A stretch of 19,834 nucleotides of DNA from Roseiarcus sp049514155. GTDB taxonomy: Bacteria > Pseudomonadota > Alphaproteobacteria > Rhizobiales > Beijerinckiaceae. Positions 5,906 to 12,463 of the stretch are shown piece by piece. Each line of letters begins with the position of its first letter. Positions within the stretch are counted from its first letter, which is position 1. The DNA lies in the NCBI RefSeq assembly GCF_049514155.1, contig NZ_JBEKVH010000064.1, positions 1-19,834 of the forward strand, written 5' to 3'. The notes below the pieces were generated by a model that saw only the letters and a program-made list of their open reading frames with translations, was not told the DNA's origin and ran no database searches. The position numbers and the translations under genes are program-made.

Positions 5906-7276
5906 ATGGCCCGCGACGTCGTCGACGCTGAGATCATCGAATCCCGCGACGATCTGGTGGCGTGGCTGGCGGCGGGCGGCAAGCCCGCCGAAGCGTCCCG
6001 CATCGGCGTCGAGCACGAGAAGTTCCCGTTCTACACGGCCAATCTGGGGCCCGTCCCCTACGGGGGCGACCGCGGCGTCAGGGCCTTGCTCGAAGGCGCC
6101 AAGGCGCGCCTCGGCTGGGCGCCGATCGAGGACGAGGGCGCGCTGATCGGCCTCTACGATCCGGTGGGCGGCGGCGCGATCTCGCTCGAGCCGGGCGGCC
6201 AGTTCGAGCTTTCCGGCGCGCCGCAGCCGACCGTCCACGCCATCGCCGCCGAACTCGACGCGCATCTGAATTGCATGCATGCGGTCGGCGAGTCGCTCGG
6301 GATCGGTTTCTTTGCGCTCGGCTTAAGTCCGAAATGGACGCTCGCCGAAACGCCGGTCATGCCCAAGAGCCGCTACCGCATCATGGCGCGTTACATGCCC
6401 AAGGTGGGAACGCGCGGCCTCGACATGATGTTCCGCACCTCGACGGCGCAGGCCAATCTCGATTTCGCCGACGAAGCCGACATGGTCGTCAAGCTCAGGG
6501 TCGGCTTGGCGCTGCAGCCGACGATCACCGCGCTGTTCGCCAACTCGCCGTTCACCGACGGCGCGCTCAACGGCTTTCTTTCCGCCCGCTCGGAAATCTG
6601 GCGCCACACCGACGCGGCGCGCACCGGCATGCTTGCTTTCGCCTTCGCGCCGGGCATGGGGTTCGAGCGCTACGTCGACTACGCGCTCGACGTGCCGCTC
6701 TATTTCGTCAAGCGCGGCGAGGTCTATCACGACGTCGCCGGCGCGAGCTTCCGCGACCTGCTCGAGGGCCGGCTCGCTGCGCTGCCGGGCGAGCGCGCCA
6801 CCGTCTCCGATTGGGCCAACCACCTGTCGACGATCTTTCCCGAGGTGCGGCTGAAGCGCTACCTCGAAATGCGCGGCGCCGACGTCGGCTCGCCCGAACG
6901 TATCCTCGCGCTCGCCGCCTTGTGCTTCGGTCTGTTCTACGACAAAGACGCGCTCGCCGCGGCGGCCGCGCTCGGGCGCGGCTGGACCGCCGGCGATCTG
7001 CAGCGCCTGCGCGACGACGTCCCGCGCCTCGGCCTCAAGGCGCGGATCGGCGGGCGACCGCTGGTCGAGATCGCGCGCGAAGCGGTCGCGATCGCCCGCG
7101 GCGGGCTCGCGCGCCGCGCGCGGCGCGACGCCGCCGGACGCGACGAGACCCTCTATCTCGCGCCGCTGGAGCGCATCGCCGCCGAAGGGCGCACCCCGGC
7201 GGAGGTCTGGATCGACCGCTTCAACGGCCCCTGGCGGGGCTCGGTCGAGCCGGTCTTCCGCGAAGCGGCGATCTGA
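5906..7276 (+). CDS. gshA: glutamate-cysteine ligase (plant/alphaproteobacterial type)
   Basis: ATP-dependent ligation of glutamate and cysteine, the first and rate-limiting step of glutathione synthesis, in the cytoplasm. The protein is 456 residues, normal for the GCS2/plant-type family. Recognisable segments are IGVEHEKFPFY (about residues 35-45), SLEPGGQFELSG (about 93-104), the FALGLSPKWTLAETPVMPKSRY region (about 136-157, cited in part), MMFRTSTAQANLDF and the C-terminal FNGPWRGSVEPVF. The frame is open 32 codons further upstream, but the ATG at 5906 is chosen because similarity starts just after it and the upstream codons come from the terminator-like spacer. The histidine-rich secreted protein follows after 144 bp on the same strand. 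Glutathione and a histidine-rich metal buffer could both serve metal or redox stress, but that link is only inferred. Confidence 0.93.
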   Translation: MARDVVDAEIIESRDDLVAWLAAGGKPAEASRIGVEHEKFPFYTANLGPVPYGGDRGVRALLEGAKARLGWAPIEDEGALIGLYDPVGGGAISLEPGGQFELSGAPQPTVHAIAAELDAHLNCMHAVGESLGIGFFALGLSPKWTLAETPVMPKSRYRIMARYMPKVGTRGLDMMFRTSTAQANLDFADEADMVVKLRVGLALQPTITALFANSPFTDGALNGFLSARSEIWRHTDAARTGMLAFAFAPGMGFERYVDYALDVPLYFVKRGEVYHDVAGASFRDLLEGRLAALPGERATVSDWANHLSTIFPEVRLKRYLEMRGADVGSPERILALAALCFGLFYDKDALAAAAALGRGWTAGDLQRLRDDVPRLGLKARIGGRPLVEIAREAVAIARGGLARRARRDAAGRDETLYLAPLERIAAEGRTPAEVWIDRFNGPWRGSVEPVFREAAI

Positions 7277-7287
7277 ATTCGCGACAA

Positions 7288-7341
7288 AATTGCCACAACC
7301 GTCGACATTTGTGGATCTGCGGCGCTTCGACGACGGCAATT
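7288..7341. promoter_or_regulatory. split inverted repeat upstream of the histidine-rich gene
   Basis: AATTGCC (7288-7294) and CGTCGA (7300-7305) are mirrored by TCGACG (7327-7332) and GGCAATT (7335-7341). The arms thus pair over 13 positions, with interruptions of 5 and 2 bases and a 21-base centre. It lies 12 bp after the gshA stop and 80 bp before the next start. It could be an operator or an imperfect hairpin at the gshA 3' end; there is no T-tract. Confidence 0.35.
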
Positions 7342-7420
7342 CATGTCCGGTTCATCCGGCCTTCGCCAAACCGTCGCCGCCGCTCCAAATGCGGAGCCTT
7401 TCGAATCAAGGACTTAACGA

Positions 7421-7651
7421 ATGCTTAAGAAACTGCTGATCGCCGCGGCGATGGTTGTCGGACTCGCTGCGGTCCCGGCGTTGGCCGCCGCGCCCGCCAC
7501 CGCGCCGATCCACCATCACCACCACCACCATATGATGCACCACCCGATCCACCACCACCGCCATCACCATCATCACCATCACCACCACATGGCGAAGCCC
7601 CCGGTCCACCACCATCATCACCATCATCACCACGTGAAGCCGAAGGCCTGA
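7421..7651 (+). CDS. small secreted histidine-rich protein (putative metal binder)
   Basis: A 76-residue protein with a clear Sec signal peptide: KK at 3-4, a hydrophobic core to about residue 20, then an ALA|A type cleavage site near residues 21-23. The mature part is almost only histidine tracts of 7, 2, 3, 9 and 9 residues (30 His in all), separated by short Met/Pro/Lys spacers (MMHHPI, MAKPPV). Such proteins bind Ni, Zn, Cu or Co; the location would be periplasmic. No known family can be named. AAGGA (7407-7411) 9 bases before the ATG and a textbook terminator right after it argue that this is a real, separately ended gene and not repeat noise. His codons mix CAC (20) and CAT (10), so the tracts are not a simple recent triplet expansion. 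The reverse frame (Val/Met-rich) is a mirror artefact. Confidence 0.85.
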   Translation: MLKKLLIAAAMVVGLAAVPALAAAPATAPIHHHHHHHMMHHPIHHHRHHHHHHHHHMAKPPVHHHHHHHHHVKPKA

Positions 7652-7688
7652 GCCTCGCTGCGGCCGAAACGGCTGCTTTGACCGCGAC

Positions 7689-7732
7689 AAGCTTCCGGGC
7701 CGGCGATCGGTCGCCCGGAAGCTTTTGTTTTT
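7689..7732 (+). terminator. strong intrinsic terminator after the histidine-rich gene
   Basis: Perfect 12-bp stem AAGCTTCCGGGC / GCCCGGAAGCTT (7689-7700 and 7713-7724) with a 12-base loop, followed by TTGTTTTT (7725-7732). It starts 37 bp after the stop at 7651 and ends 30 bp before the stop of the convergent J-domain gene. It works for the plus strand; on the minus strand no T-tract follows the stem. Confidence 0.92.
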
Positions 7733-7762
7733 GGGGTTGACGGCGCGCGGCGCCGCAGACCG

Positions 7763-8701
7763 TCAGGCGCCGAGGCCGGCGCGCGGGTCGTAGGGCTTCT
7801 CGTCGCGCCAACGCCGCATCAGCGCCGCCAGGTCGGCGTCCTCTTGCGCCGGCATGGCGATGCGCAGCGTCGCCAGCAAGTCGCCGGCGGGCGCGTCGCC
7901 AGACGCCGGCAAGCCCTTGCCGCGCAGCCGCAGCACCCGTCCGCTGCTGGTCCCCGGCGGGATCGCGATCTCCACCTCGCCCGACAGCGTCGGCGTCCTG
8001 ACCTTGGCGCCCAGCACCGCCTCGTAGAGGGTGATCGGCAGATCCAACTTGAGGTCGCGCCCTTCGACCTTGAACAGCGGGTGGGGCGCGTAATGGATGG
8101 TGACGATCGCGTCGCCGGCCGCAGCGTTGCGCGCGCCCGGCCGCCCCTGCCCGCGCAGACGGATCTGCTTGCCGTCCTCGACGCCGGCGGGAATGGCGAC
8201 GTCGAGCGTCTTGCCGGTCGGCAAGGCGACGCGCGCCGAACCGCCGCCCGCTGCAACCGCCAACGGCACGTTCACCGAAACGGCGACGTCCTCGCCGCGG
8301 TTCGGCGCGCGGCCGCGCCCGCCCATGCGGCCGCCGAACAGCTCGGACAGGATGTCGGCCTCGAAGCCGGCGCGGGCGGCCGGGTCGCCGCCGACGTCGA
8401 AGTTGAAGCCGTGGAACTCCCCGCCCGCGCCCGCGCCCGGCCGCCGGCCGAAACCGAAGCCCTCGAACTGCGGCGCGCGCGGCTTGCCTTCGGCGTCGAT
8501 CTCGCCGCGGTCAAAGGCGGCGCGCTTCTTCTCGTCGCCGAGGATCTCGTAGGCCGAACCGATCTCGGCGAATCGCTCCTTGGCCCGCGACTCCTTGCTC
8601 TGGTCGGGATGGAACTTCTTGGCCAGCTTACGGAAGGCCGATTTCACCTCGGCGGCGCTGGCCGACTTCGCCAGCCCCAGCACTTCATAGGGGTCGCGCA
8701 T
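7763..8701 (-). CDS. class B J-domain co-chaperone (DnaJ/CbpA-like)
   Basis: A 312-residue J-domain protein that would stimulate DnaK ATPase and deliver substrates. Residues 1-65 form the J domain with HPD at 31-33. A Gly/Phe-rich linker follows (about 75-105, with FEGFGFGRRPG and EFHGFNF), then two beta-barrel C-terminal substrate-binding domains (about 135-300; GVEDGKQIRLRGQG and GRVLRLRGKGLP are typical). The four-cysteine zinc-finger region of DnaJ proper is absent, which makes this a CbpA-like class B protein and not the main DnaJ. In Rhizobiales this gene usually accompanies the lipoprotein and pdxH that lie upstream here. A hairpin occupies its leader (8713-8741). ATG at 8701 is the natural start, directly at the J domain. 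Confidence 0.92.
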   Translation of the reverse strand: MRDPYEVLGLAKSASAAEVKSAFRKLAKKFHPDQSKESRAKERFAEIGSAYEILGDEKKRAAFDRGEIDAEGKPRAPQFEGFGFGRRPGAGAGGEFHGFNFDVGGDPAARAGFEADILSELFGGRMGGRGRAPNRGEDVAVSVNVPLAVAAGGGSARVALPTGKTLDVAIPAGVEDGKQIRLRGQGRPGARNAAAGDAIVTIHYAPHPLFKVEGRDLKLDLPITLYEAVLGAKVRTPTLSGEVEIAIPPGTSSGRVLRLRGKGLPASGDAPAGDLLATLRIAMPAQEDADLAALMRRWRDEKPYDPRAGLGA

Positions 8702-8712
8702 GATGAGCCCAG

Positions 8713-8741
8713 GTCTGCGCGTCCGCCCCGAAGGCGCAGAC
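8713..8741 (-). other. hairpin in the leader of the J-domain gene
   Basis: Perfect 8-bp inverted repeat GTCTGCGC / GCGCAGAC with a 13-base loop, in the 93-bp gap between the lipoprotein stop (8795) and the J-domain start (8701). On the minus strand its inner arm ends 11 bases before the ATG and no T-tract follows it. It may be a weak terminator of the lipoprotein gene or an expression control of the co-chaperone. Confidence 0.4.
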
Positions 8742-8794
8742 GCCTTTGTCTCGTCAACTATTTGGGCTTGGCGGCGACCGCCCGCAAGTGTCGC

Positions 8795-9280
8795 TCAGAG
8801 GCCCGACCAGGGAGAAACGTCATAGATCGCCGCTTCCTCGCCCTCGCGCGGACAGCCGACGCCCTGCAGGGTCTTCACCGGCGCGCCGTCCTTGCCGACC
8901 ACCCGCGCCACAAAGGCGCGGCAGGGACGCCCGTCGCGTTCGAACGAGCCGGCGACAGCGAGGAACTCGCCATGCATCCCCGTCTCGGGGTTGGACCAGG
9001 CGCCGGGCGGATCGCCGTCCTTGGCGCGAAGGGTTGAACTCAAGACCGGCTCGGCAAGACGCCAGTCGCGCGAATCGTAGGCCGACGACAGCGCCGCCGG
9101 CGCCGCCTTCGGCTTGATCGCGCCGGTCGGCTGATCATCGATGAATCCCGGCAGGGGAATCGACACCGAGCAGCCGGCGAGCGCCAGCGCCGCCGCGACG
9201 AAAGCGAAGGCCGTCGAGCGCGCGACGAAGCGGCGCGGCCGCCAAAACGCATCGCGTTCGCCCAGCAGAAGGTCTATCAT
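8795..9280 (-). CDS. small lipoprotein, RT0821/Lpp0805-like
   Basis: A 161-residue exported lipoprotein. A basic N region (RPRRFVARS, residues 14-22) is followed by a hydrophobic stretch and the lipobox LALAGC with the modified cysteine at residue 37; the 21 residues before the hydrophobic core make a long but acceptable N region from the ATG at 9280. The C-terminal half carries WSNPETGMHGEF and GRPCRAFVARV, features I associate with RT0821/Lpp0805-type surface proteins, which resemble a 17-kDa antigen domain; the two cysteines C127-like (RPCR) and the one in GVGCPREG may form a disulfide. Function unknown. It diverges from pdxH with only 41 bp between the start codons and lies upstream of the J-domain gene on the same strand, an arrangement known from other Rhizobiales. 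Confidence 0.75.
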   Translation of the reverse strand: MIDLLLGERDAFWRPRRFVARSTAFAFVAAALALAGCSVSIPLPGFIDDQPTGAIKPKAAPAALSSAYDSRDWRLAEPVLSSTLRAKDGDPPGAWSNPETGMHGEFLAVAGSFERDGRPCRAFVARVVGKDGAPVKTLQGVGCPREGEEAAIYDVSPWSGL

Positions 9281-9321
9281 CGCTCCCCGCGAGTTTTATC
9301 CGTATTTGGAGCATCTTCACC

Positions 9322-9936
9322 TTGAATGCGTTAAGTTCGAGTGACTTCACCCAGGCCGACGACCCCTTCGCGCTGTTCCGCCAGTGGTTTGCCGAAGCGG
9401 CGGAAAAAGAAATCAACGATCCCGAGGCGATCACGCTGGCGACGGTCGACGCCTCCGGCATGCCGGACGCGCGCGCGATGCTGTGCAAGCAGGTCGACGA
9501 AAGCGGTTTTGTCTTCTACACCAACGGCCAAAGCGCCAAGGGCGGGGAGATCGCCGCCAACCCGAAAGCGGCGATCCTGTACCATTGGAAGTCGCTGCGC
9601 CGCCAAGTGCGGGCCCGCGGCCCGCTGACCAAGATTTCGGGCGCCGAATCGGACGCCTATTTCGTCACCCGGCCTCGCGTCAGCCGCATCGGCGCCTGGG
9701 CGAGCCAGCAGTCGCGGCCGCTGGAATCGCGCGCCAAGCTCGAACAGGCGGTCGCCGACCTCACGGTGAAGTTCGGCGACGGCGACATTCCGCGGCCGCC
9801 CCATTGGGGCGGGTTCCGACTGACGCCGATCCAGATCGAGTTCTGGCACGACGGACAGTACCGCCTGCACGACCGCGTCGTCTTCACCCGCGCGCGCGCG
9901 GGCGACCCGTGGCGGCGCGAGCGTCTCTATCCGTAA
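9322..9936 (+). CDS. pdxH: pyridoxamine 5'-phosphate oxidase
   Basis: FMN-dependent oxidase that converts pyridoxine or pyridoxamine 5'-phosphate to pyridoxal 5'-phosphate, the active vitamin B6. The protein is 204 residues, the usual size. Typical segments are MPDARAMLCKQVDESGFVFY (about residues 53-72), TNGQSAKGGEIAANP, the LYHWKSLRRQVRARG FMN/substrate segment (about 92-106), SRIGAWASQQS and the C-terminal dimer/active-site part with WHDGQYRLHDR and WRRERLYP, the usual ending. No in-frame ATG occurs before the conserved core, so TTG at 9322 is taken as start, with GGAG at 9308-9311 as ribosome binding site. The promoter must lie within the 41-bp divergent gap or inside the lipoprotein gene. 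Confidence 0.95.
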   Translation: MNALSSSDFTQADDPFALFRQWFAEAAEKEINDPEAITLATVDASGMPDARAMLCKQVDESGFVFYTNGQSAKGGEIAANPKAAILYHWKSLRRQVRARGPLTKISGAESDAYFVTRPRVSRIGAWASQQSRPLESRAKLEQAVADLTVKFGDGDIPRPPHWGGFRLTPIQIEFWHDGQYRLHDRVVFTRARAGDPWRRERLYP

Positions 9937-10012
9937 GCCCGTCCCTGCGGCGCGGCCGTTCCACCTTAACCGGCGGCGATGACCGTCAACCGTCAGATCA
10001 GGGCGAAGCGGC

Positions 10013-10450
10013 GTGGATGACCGTCTCTACCCAACCCGGCCGATCCTCGCCGCCTCGACCGCGGTGTTCCGCGACGGCCGGGTGCTGATCGCGCGGCGGG
10101 CGCGCGCGCCGATGGCGGGCGTCTACTCGTTGCCCGGCGGCGTTGTCGAGATCGGCGAGACGCTGCGCGAAGCGGCGGCGCGCGAACTCGCCGAAGAAGT
10201 CGGCGTCGTGGCCGACATTCTCGCCTTCATCGACCACGTCGAGCCGATCGTGCGCGAAGGCGACGGCGTGCGCGCGCATTTCGTCATCGCCGCCTTCGTC
10301 GGCCGCTGGCGGCGCGGCGAACCGCATCTCAGCGCCGAGGCCGACGCGGTCGCCTGGATCGATCCGAAAGCGATCGGCGATTATCGCACCACGCCGGAGC
10401 TGCCGTGGATCATCGCCAAGGCGGCGGCGATCGAGAGAAGTCTGCCGTGA
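10013..10450 (+). CDS. NUDIX hydrolase
   Basis: A 145-residue NUDIX protein that would hydrolyse a nucleoside diphosphate linked to another group. The Nudix box occupies residues 43-65 and fits the consensus at every key position (G43, E49, R57, E58, E61, E62, G64). It sits after a VFRDGRVLIARR strand pair and a SLPGG turn as in ADP-ribose pyrophosphatase/MutT-like small members; the substrate cannot be decided. GTG at 10013 is the preferred start because it gives a normal short lead before the first strand. The stop codon overlaps the GTG of the next gene by 4 bases (GTGA), so the two are translationally coupled; this pairing with a TIGR02301-type gene is recurrent in Rhizobiales as far as I recall. 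Confidence 0.9.
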   Translation: MDDRLYPTRPILAASTAVFRDGRVLIARRARAPMAGVYSLPGGVVEIGETLREAAARELAEEVGVVADILAFIDHVEPIVREGDGVRAHFVIAAFVGRWRRGEPHLSAEADAVAWIDPKAIGDYRTTPELPWIIAKAAAIERSLP

Positions 10451-10995
10451 AGCGCCTCGTCGCCTCGGGCCTCGCTGCTTTCGCCGCGCTCGCCGTCGCG
10501 GTCGCGCCGCTCGCCGCGCTGGCGCAGGCGGGACGCGCCGGCAGGCCGGCGGCTCCGGCCGCCGAGCCGACCCCCGCTCCGACGCCGACGCCGACCAGCG
10601 CGCCGGCGGCGACGGCGCGCCCCCCCGACCCAGCCGTTAACGCCGCCCAGCCGACGCCCGCCGCCTCGCCGACGCCGGCGCAACCCGAAGCGCCGCCGCC
10701 CTATGAACCGCAGCTCCTGCGCCTCGCCGAGTTGACCGGCGCGCTCGCCTACCTGCGCGATCTATGCGGCGACGGCGACGGCGCGGCGTTCCGCGCCAAG
10801 TTCGCCGATCTCGTCGACACGGAGGGCACGACCGACGCGCGCAAGGAATCGCTCGCCGGCGCTTTCAACCGGGGCTTTCGCGACTATGAGCTGACCTATC
10901 GCGCCTGCACGCCGACTGCGCGCGAAATCGTCGCTCGCTTCCTCGACGAGGCGAGCCACATCGCCAAGGACGTCGCCAACCGCTATTCGGACTGA
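10447..10995 (+). CDS. exported TIGR02301-family protein
   Basis: A 182-residue secreted protein of unknown function. Residues 1-28 form a signal peptide (KR at 2-3, Ala/Leu-rich core, ALAQA cleavage region). A low-complexity Pro/Ala/Thr linker with PTPAPTPTPT-like repeats covers about 32-85. The conserved domain (about 90-182) shows LAELTGALAYLRDLC, FNRGFRDYELTY, RACTPTARE and a C-terminal helix; C104-like and C150-like cysteines are probably paired in the periplasm. These fit the TIGR02301 family known from Rhizobiales. The frame extends 14 codons further upstream, but GTG at 10447 is chosen because the signal peptide starts there and it overlaps the NUDIX stop. Only 8 bp separate its stop from that of the convergent methyltransferase-like gene. 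Confidence 0.82.
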   Translation: MKRLVASGLAAFAALAVAVAPLAALAQAGRAGRPAAPAAEPTPAPTPTPTSAPAATARPPDPAVNAAQPTPAASPTPAQPEAPPPYEPQLLRLAELTGALAYLRDLCGDGDGAAFRAKFADLVDTEGTTDARKESLAGAFNRGFRDYELTYRACTPTAREIVARFLDEASHIAKDVANRYSD

Positions 10996-11003
10996 GGCGT
11001 CCC

Positions 11004-11579
11004 TCACCCCGCCTTGCGGCCGAACCAGCGGCGCACGCGCGCCGCGTAGGCGTCGTATTCTCCGGGATGGAGGTTGCGCAGCATCGCTTCTTCGGTCGGC
11101 ATGACGACGCGGTCGTTGACGAGGAAGAACAAAGCCGGCAGGCCGATCGCCGCGAGCGCGAGCGTCCAGCGCCATGGCCCGAGCGCGAGCAGATAGAGCG
11201 CGAGCGCCGCCCACAGCAGAAACTGCAGCATCGCCAGCGCATAGGTCGGATTGCGCGACCAGGCGTAGGGGCCGTCGGTGACCAGCGCCGACGACTTCAC
11301 ATAGGTGCGCGCGTCGCCGCCGTGTCGGTCGAGATGGGCGACGACCAGCACCTTGGCGGCGTAGCTCACGAGAATGAGCACGCCGATAAGGAAGGTCGGC
11401 GCCATGATCAGGCCGCGGTCGAAGTCCACCGCCCAGCACGGCAGAACCACGGCGACGAAGACCAGCGACTCGACGAGGTCGATGACGAAGGTGGCGGCGA
11501 ACTTGAACCGCTTCGGCGGCGCGGATGCATCAGCGGCGTCGGGTTCGTCGAACAGGGCGCTCTTCAACTCGACGCTCAT
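11004..11579 (-). CDS. isoprenylcysteine carboxylmethyltransferase (ICMT/PEMT)-family membrane protein
   Basis: A 191-residue integral membrane protein with about four to five hydrophobic segments. The C-terminal half carries LVTDGPYAWSRNPTYAL (about residues 105-121), the SAM-binding GPY..SRNP(T/I)Y pattern of the ICMT/PEMT fold, and an EEAMLRNLHPGEYDAYAARVRRW ending typical of the family (given in part: EEAML, PGEYDAY, RVRRW). It would methylate a small or lipid substrate at the inner membrane; bacteria lack prenylated CaaX proteins, so the name describes the fold only. The frame is open 72 codons further upstream, but ATG at 11579 is preferred: AGGAAGGGCGAGG immediately precedes it and the upstream part has no similarity. 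It is divergent from the nucleoside deaminase (214-bp gap). Confidence 0.82.
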   Translation of the reverse strand: MSVELKSALFDEPDAADASAPPKRFKFAATFVIDLVESLVFVAVVLPCWAVDFDRGLIMAPTFLIGVLILVSYAAKVLVVAHLDRHGGDARTYVKSSALVTDGPYAWSRNPTYALAMLQFLLWAALALYLLALGPWRWTLALAAIGLPALFFLVNDRVVMPTEEAMLRNLHPGEYDAYAARVRRWFGRKAG

Positions 11580-11793
11580 CCTCGCCCTTCCTCGGCCGAC
11601 CGCAGGCGGCCGAACCTCGGCGCGCGCGCCGAGCATGCGGCGGGATGGGTAAATTTTCCGCAGTCGCGCGCGCTCGCCCGCAGTCGGTCGACGCGCGCGT
11701 CGTTGACGATTCGTTAACGCGCTCGCGGCATTGCCGACCGCCGATCCATCGCCTAGCGTGAGCGGACCCGTTTCGCCGGAGACATGCGCGCCC
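11580..11793. promoter_or_regulatory. divergent control region between methyltransferase-like and deaminase genes
   Basis: 214 bp without a gene. It must hold both promoters. A small palindrome (CGACGCGCGCGTCG) lies near 11690-11705, followed by the A+T-richer TTGACGATTCGTTAACG (11703-11719), the likeliest region for a promoter or a regulator site of the deaminase. No consensus can be assigned. Confidence 0.35.
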
Positions 11794-12312
11794 ATGAAGA
11801 CGTCAAAAGCCGCGCCGCCGCCCGAGCTCGATCACGAGGCGTTCCTGCGCCGGTCGTTCGACATCGCTAAGCGCGCGCGCGAAGGCGGCGACCATCCGTT
11901 CGGGTCGCTGCTGGTCGGGCCCGACGGCGCGGTGCTGCGCGAGCAAGGCAACGGATTTTCCGCCGAGGGCGGCGACATGACCGCCCATGCCGAGCGGCTG
12001 CTCGCGACCTGGGCGTCGAAAACCTACGGCGCCGACTTCCTCGCCGGCTGCACGCTCTACAGTTCGGCCGAGCCCTGCGCGATGTGTTCGGGCGCGATCT
12101 ACTGGGCGGGGATCGGCCGCCTCGTCTACGGCCAGAGCGAGAAGGACCTCAAGGCGGCGACCGGCGCGCACGCAGAGAACCCGACGCTCGACCTGCCCTG
12201 CCGCGTCGTCTTCGCCGCCGGTCAGCGGAAAGTCGAGATCGTCGGCCCGCTGCTCGAAGAAGAATCGGCGGCGTTGCAGCGCGATTTCTGGAACGAGCGA
12301 GCGAAAATGTAG
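11794..12312 (+). CDS. nucleoside/guanine deaminase (cytidine deaminase-like fold)
   Basis: Zinc-dependent deaminase of 172 residues. The zinc site is complete: H65-A-E67 (TAHAE, E67 the catalytic proton shuttle) and P94-C95-x-x-C98 (EPCAMC). The following SGAIYWAGIGRLVYG is close to guanine deaminase (GuaD-like) and general nucleoside deaminases, while the short length rules out plant-type enzymes. tRNA adenosine deaminase (TadA) is a weaker alternative: TadA normally has NxxxGN-type N-terminal and different C-terminal features. ATG at 11794 is preferred over a TTG 63 bp upstream; GGAG occurs at 11778-11781. It converges on the BMP-type ABC importer, suggesting that it deaminates imported nucleosides or bases; the substrate is inferred from context only. 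Confidence 0.85.
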   Translation: MKTSKAAPPPELDHEAFLRRSFDIAKRAREGGDHPFGSLLVGPDGAVLREQGNGFSAEGGDMTAHAERLLATWASKTYGADFLAGCTLYSSAEPCAMCSGAIYWAGIGRLVYGQSEKDLKAATGAHAENPTLDLPCRVVFAAGQRKVEIVGPLLEEESAALQRDFWNERAKM

Positions 12313-12339
12313 GCGCGGCCGTCAGCCGCGCTTCGCGTC

Positions 12340-12449
12340 CCTTCTCCCCGCCTGCGGGGAGAAGGTTAGGATGAGGGGCCGGGAGGCTAGCCGCAATGCA
12401 GCGGCTAATCGCCAAGCCCCTCGCCCTCTCCCCGCACGCGGGGAGAGGG
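12340..12449. repeat. palindrome array between convergent deaminase and BMP genes (copies 2 and 3)
   Basis: Hairpin A at 12340-12365 has a perfect 12-bp stem with the same core as 649-676. Hairpin C at 12424-12449 has a perfect 12-bp stem, CCCTCTCCCCGC, a close variant. Between them GAGGGGC (12373-12379) pairs with GCCCCTC (12416-12422), enclosing a second hairpin TAGCCGC / GCGGCTA (12388-12394, 12401-12407). The array fills the 151-bp gap between two converging stop codons, so it may act as a bidirectional terminator or 3'-end protector; none of the stems has a T-tract. Confidence 0.78.
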
Positions 12450-12463
12450 AATTGTCGCTGTCG

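Noticed and set aside
7509..7640. CRISPR-like or tandem-repeat array
   Set aside because: Trinucleotide repeat in a coding frame, no repeat-spacer structure.
7406..7690. Val/Met-rich reverse-strand frame over the histidine-rich gene
   Set aside because: It is the complement of the CAY repeat (GTG/ATG codons); there is no signal peptide, domain or terminator on that strand.
11794..12312. tRNA adenosine deaminase TadA as first-choice name
   Set aside because: Zinc-site motifs are shared by all deaminases of this fold; the SGAIYWAGIGR segment and the transporter context fit a nucleoside/guanine deaminase better, so no gene symbol was assigned.
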